DNA of 64,000 bases from Bryoerythrophyllum caledonicum (taxonomy: Eukaryota > Streptophyta > Bryopsida > Pottiales > Pottiaceae), in assembly GCA_963971425.1 (NCBI GenBank), contig OZ020514.1, positions 25,718,602-25,782,601 on the forward strand. The letters are read 5' to 3'. The notes below the pieces were generated by a model. The model was not told the DNA's origin and did no database searches. It was given only the letters and a program-made list of their open reading frames with translations. The stretch's first letter is position 1. The number at the start of each line of letters is the position of its first letter. The position numbers and the translations under genes are program-made. This document shows, one piece after another, positions 11,091-23,586 of the stretch.

Positions 11091-12838
11091 CACGTGACTT
11101 TGGATGCCTCTGGGTGGTGTTTGGGAGCCATACTTTGGCAAGCAGACGAGGAGGGCCGGGAGCATCCAGTTTACTACGCCAGCCAGCAAATGAGCTCGGC
11201 AGAGAAGAACTATACGGCAACCGAGAGAGAAGCTCTAGTAGTGATCTACGCCTGTAAGAAATTCCGGCACTATCAACTGGGGTACGAGGTGATTTTCCAC
11301 ACGGATCATGATGCCTTGAAATACCTAGTAAACAAAACCAATTTGTTCGAGAGACTTGCTAGGTGGATTTTATTATTACAAGAGTTCAACTACGTCGTTG
11401 TAGTAAAATCCACGAAGTCCAATTGCAATGCGGATTATCTTTCTTGGCAAAGAGGCTTGAAGAGTTCTACTAATTTGCCTGCAGAGTTACCGGGTGAGTT
11501 CTCGGGGGTCCCGGAGACCAGCCTCCCGCAGCGCGAAAGAGAAATTCCGGTATACCTAATTGTACGGACCAGAAGTTCTGACTTCTAAGAGATCATAGAA
11601 TACCTTCAGATTGGAAGATACCGGGTCCACCTCAACCGGGAGGAGAAGAGTGTTTTTCAACACTAGGTGGCGCCATACTCTCTAATTTGAGGAGTTCTTT
11701 TTCGAATGGGAGGGGACGACAAGCTTCGCCGGTGCTTGGAACCGGAGTACCAAAGACCGGTCATTTGAGCATTGCACGAAGGACCGGCCGAAGGACATTT
11801 TGTGGCGGTGAGCACCATGGGGCGTATCCGGGAGGCCGGGTATTGGTGGCCTCATTTGAATAGAGATGTCAAGGAATTGGTGTAGAGTTGTGACCTATGC
11901 CAACGAACCGGAACTCCATCATTCCGGCATCATTGACCTCTCACTCCCATAGTTCCATTGGTACCTTTTACCAAGTGGGGTTCGATTTCATTGGTCCCAT
12001 TGCACCGGTGGGTTCCGGTAAAAACCGATATATTGTCCTCGCGACGGACTATTTTACCAAGTGGGTGGAAGCCAGAGCTACCAAGAAGAATGATGTTCCC
12101 ACCGCCGCCACGTTCTTGTTTGAGCAGATTTTGATGAGGTTTGGATATCCTCTAGAGTTGGTGAGTGACCGAGGTACTCACTTCTTGAACGACACCATCG
12201 AGCAAATCACCAAGTGCTATCACATCAAGCACCGGAAGACAATGCCTTACAACCCAAAGGCAAACGGTTTGATGGAAAGAGCTACTGGGATTGTAGGGAA
12301 TATTTTGAACAAGGTGGTGTCGGCGCATAAGATTGATTGGGACACGAAGCTCCATTCGGCAGTTTATGCCTACAAAAGGACTTAGAAGAAGACTACAGGG
12401 ATAACTCCCTACTTCCTTGTGTATGGAATGGATGTGTTGCAAGAAATTGAATTGGATGTGGAGACTTACCGGGTGATGGCCCAAGAATTCGGAGAGAAGA
12501 CCGAAGACATAGAGGACCGGCTATCACAAATTGACCAACTTGAGGAGCACCGAAGAGACTCGTTGGATTGGAAAACCTCCACCCAAGACCGGAGAAAGGA
12601 AGACATTGACCGGAAGCTGTTCCAAAAGACCGGCATCCGAGAAGGCAAATAAGTGTCTTGTTCTACAATAGGCACAAAGACTTTCCCAGTAAGCTTCAAA
12701 CCCGGTAGATGGGTCCTTATAGAGTCATTCAAATCTTTGAGAATGGTAGCTTGCAATTGGAACAATTCGACGTGACTCCTTCGAATACCCAGACAAATGA
12801 TTCTTGGGTTATACTTTACAACCCGGCAGAAGTAGAGT
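11091..12838 (+). pseudogene. Ty3/gypsy RNase H and integrase
   Basis: Begins inside RNase H (TLDASGWCLGAILW, then EREALVVIYACKKFR and FHTDHDALKYLVNK). The H2C2 zinc-binding module follows (HEGPAEGHF ... CDLCQRT, about 11770-11920). The integrase core comes next, with the first Asp in ATDYFTKWVEA, the second in VSDRGTHFLND and Glu in NGLMERATG, so the DDE residues are all present. The C-terminal part ends at 12838. Stops (TAA 11586, then TAG, TGA, TGA, TAG, TGA) and a 1-nt frameshift near 11977 kill the frame, and TAG at 12383 separates core from tail. RT, protease and gag are missing at the left edge. Confidence 0.85.
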
Positions 12839-13490
12839 GAGTGCTTGCGAGGACGCTCACAGACAAAAAAAGGGTTATAGGGGAGTCTTAAACTCCCACT
12901 TGGTTGCCCTACAAAAAAAATTAAGTCAAAATAGGGTTTTTAGTGTTAATTAAATAGAAAAATAGTTAGTGTTGTGTGGAATTAGATTAGATAGCGGATA
13001 GCAAAAATAGGAAAATGCTTAAGTAGTTAATTAGGTTTATAGTGGTGATAAAACCGGGTCTTAAAATCACTCGTTTAAGCCCTGGAAAACAATTTCAAAA
13101 GAGTCCCGGAAGAGATCCTGGGACAAAAGTCTAAAATCACCACTTAACCTAAGTTAACTAGTTAAGTTTAGGAGGTAGATAGGAAATAGTGAGATGCTAA
13201 TTTTTGTTAGTAGTAGTGGTAGAAAGAAAAAAAAATAGAAGAAAAGAAAAAAAGAAAAAACTTAAAAATTAAAAAATTAAAAAAATTAAAAATTAAAAAT
13301 TAAAAATTGGGCTGATATCCGGGCAAGACCCACCCGGGTACCAGCCGGGCTAGGGTCCTGACCACCAGGGCCGCGCCTTGGCCGACCCTGGTCGGGCCTT
13401 GCCCACCTGGGCCGTGACCACGCCCCGGCCAACTGGACCGGGTGGCCTGCTGGTCAGGAGGGAGACGATCCCCCCGCCAGCCGGGAAAAG
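12839..13490 (+). repeat. Probable 3' LTR of the plus-strand gypsy fragment
   Basis: Starts just after the integrase tail with a purine-rich stretch (AAAAAAAGGGTTATAGGGG) and then GAGTCTTAAACTCCCACTTG. About 300 bases (12880-13180) are clearly related to 58535-58830, including TTAGTGTT, GTGGTGATAAA, CCGGG and ACAAAAGTC blocks in the same order. An A-rich tract (13225-13305) and a GC-rich block (13310-13490) follow. The exact right edge is not visible. Confidence 0.5.
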
Positions 13491-13493
13491 CTC

Positions 13494-13600
13494 GTATGTG
13501 AGCGGAGAGCAGAGAGTAGAGAGCAAGAAAAGAGACCGGAGAATCATACATTTCATGTGTACAAATTGCATTAAAGGAGCCCTATTACCGTGGTCTTTTC
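13494..13600 (+). repeat. Terminal-inverted-repeat-like end of outer DNA transposon
   Basis: TGTGAGCGGAGAGCAGAGAG at about 13496 and CCCTATTACCGTGG at 13580-13593 occur in the same order and similar spacing as in the left end of the well-defined element at 24186. The right end of that element shows the same pair inverted. I infer this is the left terminus of an older, related element holding the ParB-methyltransferase gene at 17.8-23.6 kb. Its outermost bases and target duplication are not resolved, and a matching right end was not found. Confidence 0.45.
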
Positions 13601-13824
13601 ATAGAAATTTTTTTTACATAGACAAATATTTTCCTTCTTCAAGTAGTTTATAGTAATTAGGGATGACGTCATCGTGAACTATTATCAAAAGAACTGAGTG
13701 CAAAAAATATGTGCTGACGTCATTGTTGACGAAAATTAAAAAGATCATATCAAAAATATGAAGTTCTGAAACTAGTACACAAAAATGGAATGTCAAACTT
13801 CACTCTAACTCGGCACTAACTTGA

Positions 13825-14402
13825 CTAGTAGTCAACATCAATGTCCGAACGCATAAGTGGTTGCCATACATTTGAGCTGCCAAATAAAACTGGCGGTTGG
13901 CCGTTCCGTTCGTTGCGACCAAGAGCCCTCCGTAACATGACGATCAATTGGTGAAGCTGAAATGCCGATAGCGTCCGCACCGGTCGAAGCAGCGCTGCAT
14001 CAAATGGTAATGGAATAACCGTCCGCGCACCCAGCAACAGAAGATAGCGATTAAAACTCCGCCGAAAGTGAGGAATCCAAATGTGTCGAGGTCTAGGGCC
14101 ATGTCCACGGCCACCATAAACCAGAGCCATGTGTAACGAAGCCCTAACCGCAGTGACCTCCAATGAACCCTCAACAAGTGACCACCATCGGGCACTGAGT
14201 TGCCGAATGGAGTAACGAAATCAACAACATCACGGATTCTAGAATCAGAAGTACGGTGGTTGATCATGTGCACTAACCTAGCGATGCGTGGCCAAATGCA
14301 TCCCAAGACAACATCGTTCACCAAGCCCGGGATGAGCAAGGCATTCAACCTCGAATCCGCGCTAGGGTCTGAGAAACAAACACAATAGAAACAACTCAGC
14401 AA
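13825..14402 (-). CDS. Hypothetical ORF region, weak F-box-like start
   Basis: Two overlapping minus-strand frames (14402-13944 and 14163-13825). The first contains LLIPGLVNDVVLGCIWPRI, which resembles the opening of a plant F-box module. The rest, with a possible hydrophobic segment (FGFLTFGGVLIAIFCCWV), does not extend the match. I cannot assign a function. It lies inside the probable outer transposon, so it may be a fragment of captured host sequence. Confidence 0.2.
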
Positions 14403-14439
14403 CTTGATAGCTCAAAACAAGTATAAACTGAACAATAAC

Positions 14440-15310
14440 TGCTGGCATGAAGTCGTGTGGGCATAAAAAGTGTCCTCTCAATCTAAGAGAATACACATTC
14501 AAAGCAAGCGTCTTGGCTGCAAGTTCTTCGGCAGAGTCGCATCCAAGGCGCTTGCAATGAATGAGGGTGTATTCTCTCGTTTCCGAGAGGGTACTCATGT
14601 GAGCTCCATAGCGAATAATCCGAAAGCAACTCTCGGTTCCGGAGTTGCATTCAGGGCAAGCCCTACCCTGAATGCAACTCCAAGGAGTGGCATTCGGGGC
14701 GCTCGCTCTAGAGCTTCCACGAGTTCCAGCGAAAGCGCTCTGAATGCCACTCCGTCAATGGGGTCGCATTCAGGGCAAGCTATGCCTTGGATGCAACTCC
14801 TTGGAGTTGCATTCAAAGCAAGCCATGCCCTGAATGCAACTCCATGGAGTGGCATTAGGGGCGCTCGCGCTGGAGATTCCATTAGTTCCAGCGCAAGCGC
14901 TCCGAAAGCAACTCCGGGATTGAAGTTGCATTCACGGCAAGCCATGCCCTGGATGCAACTTCTTGGAGTTGCATTCAGAGCAAGCCATGCCCTGAATGCA
15001 ACTCTTTGGAGTGGCATTCGGGCGCTTGCCCTGGAGCATCCATGAGTTCCCTCTCGGAACTCATGCGCTTACTCGGTAAAGCTCCATGGCAAACTCCATC
15101 AACGGAGTTGCTCCGATAGCAACTCCATCGACGGAGTTGCATTCTGGGAAAGCCATGCCCTGGATGCAACTCCATTGACGGAGTTGCTTTCGGAGTACTT
15201 GCCCTGGAGCTCCAAAGTGTACCCTCTCGAAAACAAGAGGGTACTCATCAAAGCTCCACGGCAAGCGCCCTGGATGCAACTCCGAAGACGGAGCCGCAAT
15301 TCCCAAAAAA
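14440..15310. repeat. Array of imperfect inverted repeats (GGAGTTGCATTC family)
   Basis: About 870 bases made of alternating forward and reverse copies of short arms such as GGAGTTGCATTCAGGGCAAG and its complement, with AACTCCAT/GGAGTTG boundaries. Many adjacent pairs can fold into long hairpins. A second motif, GAGAGGGTACTCAT, occurs near 14585 and 15236. Small open frames across it are by-products of the repeat. It lies 2.5 kb beyond the 3' end of the ParB-methyltransferase copy and inside the probable outer element. Confidence 0.8.
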
Positions 15311-15800
15311 AACAAAAAAAAAACAACGGCAAACAAGAACACTAGAAAAATCAAGAATTTCAAGACCATAAAGTGCAGCTATCGAAACTCACCTCGGTTT
15401 GCGAGAGCCTCCATGGCGATAGAAGGCATGTCCTCCGAGAGCTTCACCAACAAATGAAAAGAAGTGTCCACCGCCGGGACCGAGGGCACCAAAGACCGGT
15501 AGAAGACAAGAACTAGCGGCACATGCAAGTATACCTCTCCATGAAACTAAGTGAACAAGTGTTTGTTCCAGCAAGCGTTTGAAAGGTGAGTCCGCGGCTA
15601 TCAACTCATGACTTTGAAAGGTGAGTCCGGGGCATTAAACTAGTTGCACCATCATGATTTCAAGTGCAACTGAAAATTTGAAAACGTCAAGTAGCAAAGG
15701 ACAATAGGATTTCAAATTGTCATATACGAAATAGGGGTACAGGTATAGAAGGCAACTATGAACATCTTTGCTCAAAAGATAGAGTAATTTAGGAAACTGT

Positions 15801-16142
15801 CTAGCGGTCCTTCAAGAAAGACGGCATGTACATATCAGAGTCTACATCGGAGCCAGTATCACAACCACCATACAGAAAGGCACGCCCATTGTCAAATGAC
15901 TCCACTTGATCCGACACGAATCCAAGAAGGTCCTCTTCAAGATTTGCATTTCCATCGCCAAACTCCTGGTCGGAAGACTCCACTACATCCATTTCCGATC
16001 GCCAGTGATCCTCCTCTTCGCGCATTACACTGCCACCGACACACTCGTCGTCAAAATACTCACGACAGTAGCCGAAGTAATCTACACCCTTCTCGTTAAA
16101 AATGTCAAAAATGTCGGTGCATTCAAATCCGGGAGCCATCAA
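15801..16142 (-). CDS. Hypothetical acidic protein, 113 aa
   Basis: Minus-strand ORF starting at ATG 16142. It is rich in Asp/Glu (FDDECVGGSVMREEEDHW) and Gly, with no recognisable domain, signal peptide or membrane segment. It could be a short exon of a larger spliced gene. No supporting homology is visible in the window. Confidence 0.25.
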   Translation of the reverse strand: MMAPGFECTDIFDIFNEKGVDYFGYCREYFDDECVGGSVMREEEDHWRSEMDVVESSDQEFGDGNANLEEDLLGFVSDQVESFDNGRAFLYGGCDTGSDVDSDMYMPSFLKDR

Positions 16143-17791
16143 ATCCTAGTGACAACGGGGTCCGTCAGACACTACTTCAATGTTGGTTGTGGAAATGTTG
16201 TCCCCTTCCTCCTTGACACTTCTCTCATCGCTAAAACCCTCGGCTAGAAGATGCAAATCTATAGCCTCTCTCTCTCTACGAACACGAGCCATATGGCGAG
16301 TCTCTACCATCTTCACTAACAACTCAAAACGCCTCGCAAAATGTAAGATGAATTAGCCATTCTGATCTTTCAATTTATGCACACCGACATGCAAACCAAT
16401 CATAATTAATCTAAGCTCTCATAATTTCTCACTAAAACATCCCCTCAAAAGCAAGAGTGACGGCGTGCTTGAAAAACTTCATCATGATTGTACTAACGTG
16501 TGTGAGGGCAATGGCCGTGAGCTTGAGACATCCCATCAACGTTGTACATGAATCATTAGATTGAAACCTGACTAATTACACTTGCTATAAGTGTGTCGTG
16601 GCAAATGTCGCGTGCACGAAACATTCCATCGCGGTTGTACACAATCATGTGGCGTCAAATGATTATCAAGCCGGTCATAAGTAGGGACTTTGGCCGCGAG
16701 CTAGAAAGGTATAAATAATGCTGAATTAGATGGTTATGGCCGGGCTTAATTAAAAGCCATGACTAGAGTGGGGGGAGATTGACGGGGTCCTAAAACATTA
16801 AATCGATGGTACAATCTAACCATAATAATGTCACATTCTCCGATTCAACCAAAATGTGATATAATCAATGTGTGACAGTTTTCATAATATCACGTTAGGC
16901 AATTTTAGGCAAAATGTGATTATCAAAAAAGAAGGCCCAATTTATATTATTTTTTTAAAAAAAATCAGAAAATTAAATAAAATTACAAAATGTCGTACAC
17001 TTTGTTTTCCAACCTGAATCAATCGTAATCAGATGTTATAAATCACAAAAAAACAAATAAATGAATTATTGAAATGTATTTAAACCTAACATATGATTTA
17101 TCTCATCTCATGTCGAATGGCCATTGAGAAATAACATGTAAGACAGTGAAACTAGTTCACATTACACATATAGTATCATCAATTCATCGCCATAACAGCA
17201 ATGATACCCCCAAACGCCCTGTACAATACTAAATCCATAAAGAAACCAACTGCAAGCAAACCCTTGTCCACTCCCGAGTCTCAAAGCATTTGGAGCTCAG
17301 TACCCTCATTCTTCCTAGAACCGTCGTCTTCATTAAAGTCTATGATTTGCACACATTTTTGCACAATGATTTGAACAATGTGATACTTTCATTCTGGAAT
17401 CATCCCCAATCGTAAATAAAGTAAACATAATTTGGAGCTGAGTAGGTGGTAATGAGATGGAAGAGGGTGGGCTAGACCCCAAATGTATAGGTGTTGGCGA
17501 TGGGAGTTTGTGGATTATGACGAGGCTTACCTTAAGGATAATTAATCATTCACCGGCAGCAGCCCCAGAATATAGTTATACATGGATATTTTGTGGAACT
17601 TTATCCCAAGCTCTACTCAAAACCGTTCGGAACTCAAGCCAGTTGGATGTCCTTGAAATTTCTTTAACATATCATCCTATACTGAGATTGTCAGATGCCA
17701 AAATATATTATTTAGATAAGAAGCCGCAAAAAACTTGCATGGATATTAAGTCACGAAATGCAATGCTTGTATGTTTATAATAACCACGACG
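16143..17791. other. AT-rich region without supported gene
   Basis: Mostly AT-rich sequence with scattered stops in all frames. A 107-codon plus-strand frame (17457-17780) shows no motif and I do not call it. The stretch lies between the hypothetical ORF and the 3' exon of the minus-strand ParB-methyltransferase copy. Confidence 0.4.
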
Positions 17792-20700
17792 CTAAGATTT
17801 TCTTGCAGAGCATTTATCTGACCCATAGAAATTGTCAAAGACATTATCTTCCACAGCCTGGATGTCTAGAAATTTATATACTGCTGGATCAAAACGTTGC
17901 CTTCTATAACGAGTAGTAGGTGGGGAATTTGAAGCCGCTAGTGCATTGGCCATATCCCGCGCGTATACGGGCAAGGAAGGAAAACGTTCGAGACTTTGAG
18001 GTACACAGAAATGACGTCTGCAGTCAAAAGAAGAGTCGATGAAAATCGATGCCGAGATAAAGAAGAAAATTATGACATCAACAACGTTCTTGGTGAAGGT
18101 ACCGTTGAGTTTCACCTACTTACGGCTTTGTTTGTTTGGCATGCATTGGGGGGGTCTCGAAGTCCATGTCGGCAACATCTGGAATAACACTTGGAATGTC
18201 AAAGGGTAGGGTCAATTAGTCAGAGTCGTCGTCAGATACATCCATGTGGTCTTCGACGCGCATCGCAGGGACTTGGACAGTGAGAGGCTTTAGAACGGCC
18301 TCAAATACCTCCGCATCAGCCTCCAGCGCAACGATGTGATGACCATGATCCTTGCAGACTCAAATAGAATTTCTTGGAAAAATATGAGACATTGTTAACA
18401 CAAGCGGAAAAAAAAGGAAAAGCAAATACGGAGGAATTCTTAGGCGCACCTCTTGCGGCACTAATGTCAACAACGACGTCCCCTTCCTTCGTCTGCTGTA
18501 GATAGAATCAACGACGTGTAGAAGTGCAGACCACGTTCCTTTGCTCCACGCCACACCCGATCAGCAGTCCGAGTGAGTGTCTCCTTACTCACAAAATTGA
18601 GAATGGCATTACTCCCAGCAATATCCAATGAGAGCTCCTCAAGTGCCGGATGCTTTTGAAATCGGAAGTTTGATTTGCGGTACGTTTTGACTGGACCTTG
18701 AAGAGAATTAGCACGCACAACCTTCACGACCTTGAACAAGTTGGTGGTCCCTGAAGCCACACCTGCGGATCTTTCTGGCAGTCTGTTAATACCGACCCAC
18801 TCCTTCATGATCTTGAATCCGAACCCTTGAAAGTGGGCCTTGAAGATTTGCATCATCTTGTCTTTATCATCGGAAAAGGTTAAAAACAGACCGCCATCAT
18901 CATGCAAGAAGACGTTGGCAAAACCAAAGAGCATCTTCATCCAGCCTGTGAAGAGCATGTCCCAACTTGGAACTTCATCTGGTAGTAGTGATACATTGGG
19001 CACGAGAAGATTGTCCGATACTTGAGCAAGGACGAGGTCCACCCTTTGCCCCTTCTGAACGACATTCCCTAGCAGTAGACAAGTCTTTCCGTCATTGCAA
19101 TCAGTGACAAAGTCTGAGATCTGGTTCCAAACATCACGCGATATTGACTCGTTCATGATCAGTTGTGTCGACGTTGGGTCTGCCCCACCAGGGTTCGTGT
19201 GAGTCGTGGGGGTGATTTTGAGACTCGGGGTCGGATCGTCAAGTGGCACCCTTGTGGATGTGGAGTGGGAGTGCGTAACAGACACTGTAGGATTAGCAAT
19301 AGGGGACTTGAGAGTCTGGAGAGGCTGGACACATCGAAAAATCAAAGGAGCAGCTTCTGAATCCTCCATTGGTGTAGGCTCCGTCCTAGGCCCTATGGGG
19401 ATCTCCGCCTGCAGCGATGCATCATCCTCCAAAGGCCTAGCATCCGACAAAGTGACACGGGTTGGGGTGGAGACGTCTTGAGAGGCTGTAGCAACTCCAT
19501 GTTCTCGGATGGAGGCCTCGGAAAATCTTGATTCCTCCAATATCTGGAGATTATCCTCCACTTCCAAGTCATCGTCCGCAGCAGACTTGCCTTTAGCCTT
19601 CCTCATCTTAGCACGTCGCTCCTTAGCCTTCTTGTTGGCTTGTAGACATTTTGTGTTTGGGCTCATTGGCTTTGCGCGCTTCTTCTTCTCCTTTGCTGTC
19701 TCAGCCTTCTCCGGCACGTCCTCCTTAACGTCATTCAGAGGACCGTGCACCTCCTTCATGAATAGCTCCTCCTCATGGCAATAGTTCTTGTGACACTCAA
19801 CATACCAATAGCAGTCCTTCCGATGATCCAACGGAATCAACAACAACTGATACAGGGAGTACATGCAAGAGCTGGACAACGATGAGTACGCCGTGTGCAT
19901 CCATAGCGGAAGAGAGGAAATTGCACCTTTCTCAAGGAGTTCATGCTTGACATATCGGTAGGCAAACCGCGTTGCGATATCTCCGCGATCCTTGACGTCC
20001 TCCCATTTCGACAGTCGAGTGAAGGGGGACTCTGCCAGAAAGTGGCTGTTGAACGCATGGTCCCACAAGCGAAGCTTCGACATCGCCAAGTACTCCATCC
20101 AAGATAGTGGTTGCTCCCTCAGTTGGACGTTCATCTCCAGGTTGCCAAGGAGATCATCCATCTTTAGCCCGAGATCCTCCTGAAGTTGTGATAAATGAAC
20201 AGGTATACTTTAAAAATACATGACAATTGCATAATCCAAAATTGGAGCAGTAATTTAACGCACCCATGCATAGAAGACCGCTTGTGCGAGGAACTTCTTC
20301 AGATCTGCTTCAGAGCATGGATACTCAGGAAAATGATTATGTTTTCGCCGAAAGTCCGACTCGTTCCACATCCTCAGCCACATGACCTTGTACTTGGCGG
20401 GAACAGCTGTTGTGGCAACGAGCTGAAGCTACTCAAGGCCCATCTCTACTCGGTCCAAGTTATGCTGGTCGTGATTCTTTCAAACCTGTTCCGTTTACAA
20501 TAGGACACAAAATTAGCTATGCATTGTGCTCAAATATGTTTCAATACAAAAGGAAAAGGACCAAGGTAATAAAGTCCGGAGTCATATCATAAAGAATTAG
20601 TATTTTGACGTCACAAGCACCTAATCACTCGGAGCCGGACTACATAAGAAATGATAATCTCACAGTACTATGATGGTACCCAACGTCGTCGGGGTACCAC

Positions 20701-23586
20701 CCAGCATACCCTCTCGTGACGAGAGGGTATGCTGGGTGGTACCCAGACGACGCCGGGTACCCTCTCGGAATCGGGAGGGGACCCCTCCGAGTGAACCTCT
20801 CTCGATTCCGAGAGGGTACCCGGCGTAGCCCGGGTATCACTCAGCATATTCTCTTGTTACGAGAGGGTATGTTGGTTGGTACCTGGGCTATGCATAGAAT
20901 CCTCTTAAATTGAAGCAAAGACAATGTGAAATAATCACCCTCCAATTCCTGGAGGGTACCCGGCGTCACCCAGATCCCACAAAAACTACCGTCTCGTTAC
21001 GAGAAGGTACTCCCTGTAGTATCCAGGCGACGCCAGGTACCCTCTCGGAACAAGGTGATGCTAAACAGAGCCGTCCACCCGTCTCCAGGAGGGTACTCGG
21101 CGTCGCCAGATACCCTCAAGCGTACCCTCTCGTAACGAGAGGGTACTCCCGATAGTACCAGGGCGACATCGGGTACCCTCTCGGGATCCAAAGAGTTACA
21201 GCTGGAGGAGTCCCCTACCGATTCCGAGAGGGTATCGGTGTAGCCCGGGTACCAACCAACATACCCTCTTGTAACGAGAGGGTATGCCGAGTGATACCCG
21301 GGCTACGCCGGGTACCTTCTCGAAATCGAGAGGGGTCCACCCGGACAAGACCCCTCGCAATTCCAAGAGGGTACCCGGTGTCGCCCGAGTACCACCGGGA
21401 GTACCCTCTCGTTACGAGAGGGTATTCTCAGTGGTACTCGAGCGACACCGGGTACCCTCTCGGAATCGAGAGAGGGACTCGCCTGGGTGGACCCCCTTTG
21501 ATTCCGAGACGGTACCCGGTGTCGCCCGGGTACCACCGAGAGTACCCTCTCGTAACGAGAGGGTACCCCCGGTAATACTCGGGCGACACCGGGTACCCTC
21601 TCGGAATCGAGAGAGGTCCACTTGGAGGGATCCCCCCCCGATTCCGAGAGGGTACCCGGTGTCGTCTGGGTACCACCAATCATAATCTCTCGTTACGAGA
21701 GGATATGCTGGGTGGTACCCAGATGACGCCGGTTACCACCACGGAATCGGAGTGGAGGTTGACCCTATCTAGTCACTGAATTTTTCTTAACTTCTTAGTG
21801 TTTTAAAATGAAGCCTAGTAGTCTGATTAGCAGCCTAATAATGACCTATGGGTCCTAGTCATTTGCAAATATTTAGAAATATTTTTAAACTATATTTATT
21901 TTAAATTACTATCATAGAAGATTAACGGTGGTTTGTGTGGTTACCTCGTTGAGGAAGCTTTCTCCGTTAGCTGGGTTTGCCACTCCAACAAGCTTGCCAA
22001 ACCTCTTCGTCAGCTTATCATGCCTCAGACGGATCTAGCCTTCCATATAATCTTGCATACCTCGTCCAGTCTATTTGTCCTGAGGAGTCTCTACCAGATA
22101 TGTGAGTCGCTCTTTCACTGCGGTTTCGTGTAACTCATCCTGCCAGAACGTGCAAAGCGAGTATGAGCACGAAATAGAAATTTGTTTGATGTAAGAATGT
22201 AAAAACGAGGATTACCTGGAATGGCACTTTCACCATCTAAGATGCAGGAATCGGGTACCACGTAGTGCTTGGCTTCTTCACGCACATTTCATAGCGATGG
22301 GGCGGAATCAAGCCCTTATAGTACTCTAGTGGCCGAGTGCCGTATAAATGCACCTGGTCAAGTTGGTGCATGACATTCGTAACGACATGGTTTGTCTCCT
22401 TTGCCCTAACAAAACAGAGGTCATCAGCTGCAAAAACCAGATAAACTTGCAAATCTGCAACTTTAGAAGGACACTTACTTGTTGACGGCGTGCATCGCGG
22501 ATAGTATTCGTGGATACCCATTCGGTATAATGTCAAGTATAATACAGAACAGCCTCCCGTTCTTCTTGACAAATTCTGTGTCTCAGCTTTGTTCGTGTCA
22601 ATGTACTCTTTCCACGCCTCGTACCGGTGGTTGCCATCATAGATGAACAACATCTTCCCACTCAGATGCTTCAGGTCTTTGTCGTCAGCCAACTCGGATT
22701 TGAATTCTTTGTTCATGGTTTTCCAGTCTGAGGACCAGGAATTCAAAATCGAATCATCAACAGGTCGCTCAATTCCCTCCTTGCCAGTTCCTGCAAGATA
22801 GAAGGAAGTGTCACCATCTCGATAATCATGAGCAAACCCAGCCATCATCCTCTGCTTCTCGATTTTGTGCACTTTCCGAAGCTCGTGCATTGGTATCATG
22901 CGGCACAATAAAATTTGAATATGTGAGAATTTACCCATCGGGAGACGCCACATTAGGTTGATCGCCGCAAATGCATTAGAGTGATACACGATGCCAATTC
23001 GCTTCGTCACTTCCTCTATAGAGGCATCCGGATTGTCGCCGAGGTCGTCGTTTAGGTCAGGCGTAGCCTCCTTCTTCTCCCTCTTCTTGCTCTTGCATTT
23101 GTTCTTTCTCCTCGACCCTCTCTCGGAATCGCTGTCCTAGCTTGAGTCGGATAAGCCTTGCGGGACAAGGGCCTCACCGGCAACGGTTGCATTGCTCTCC
23201 GCCTCCTCTTCTTCCCTGTCGATATCGTCATCTTTGTCGCTCTCTTCTACGTCGCCTTTACATGAATCATCACCTCCCTTGCCAGCCTCATGCTCTTCTT
23301 TGCCCCTACTTTTGCTCATCGTCCCTAAAACAGCTTCCTCCAAGTCGTTTACGCCTCCAAGTCCCGCCTTGTCTCCTTCGCCTCTGTCTCGAACTTCTTC
23401 ATCGTCGACCATGGCCATCGCCAAACCCTCGCCTCCACCTTCGCTCGTGAGCTCCACACCGACTTCACGTGCGTCCTCGTCACCAACAGGCACCCTCTCG
23501 CGGCCTCTAGCTGTGCGCAAAACCGGATCGCCGGGAGCTTCCTCTTCATCCATTTGCGATTCCATCAATTCCAATGTTAGCTACAT
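17792..23586 (-). pseudogene. ParB-like/beta-class methyltransferase-like fusion gene, copy 1 (exon 2 onward)
   Basis: Minus strand, several exons aligned by homology with copy 2 at 29.3-38.2 kb. Exon 23586-22479 has an acidic/Ser-rich leader, then a ParB/sulfiredoxin-like domain ending in IYDGNHRYEAW (about 22621-22650). Exon 22405-22220 ends in a splice donor. Exon about 22135-21942 contains VGVANPANGESFLNE. Exon about 20485-20277 contains MWLRMWNESDFRRKH. A long exon runs from 20179 to about 18450: a helical region, a basic KKKRAK patch, a Ser/Thr/Pro linker, then the methyltransferase-like fold. The motif IV region is VDLVLAQVSDN (about 19012-19044), followed by GGLFLTFSDD and GFKIMKEWVG. 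The motif I strand is GDVVVDISAARG (about 18450) and the next exon (about 18355-18213) has HHIVALEADAEVF. The last exon (about 18040-17810) encodes LPVYARDMANALA. Defects: TAG at 23137, 22237, 22071, 22035 and 20429, and frameshifts near 22535 and 18500. The DPPY-type and FxGxG residues are not conserved. I infer a domesticated or element-borne pseudoenzyme family. Confidence 0.7.
20640..21760. repeat. Array of inverted repeats (TACCCTCTCG family) in an intron
   Basis: About 1.1 kb of alternating palindromic blocks. Typical units are TACCCTCTCGTAACGAGAGG and GGTACCCGGTGTCGCCCGGG, flanked by CTCTCGGAATCGAGAG. Adjacent units are inverted, so the whole array can fold into repeated cruciforms or hairpins. 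It falls between the exon at about 20.3-20.5 kb and the exon at about 21.9-22.1 kb of the minus-strand ParB-methyltransferase copy, so it is intronic. Open frames within it are repeat artefacts. Confidence 0.85.

Noticed and set aside
14470..15045. 191-codon plus-strand ORF and 140-codon minus-strand ORF
   Set aside because: Both are made of the GGAGTTGCATTC inverted repeats (NATP, ALNATP peptides) and have no domain.
17457..17780. 107-codon plus-strand ORF
   Set aside because: No motif, atypical composition, and it lies next to the antisense terminal exon of the ParB-methyltransferase copy.
21284..21685. ORFs of 94-133 codons on both strands
   Set aside because: They read through the palindromic array; codon content simply mirrors the repeat.
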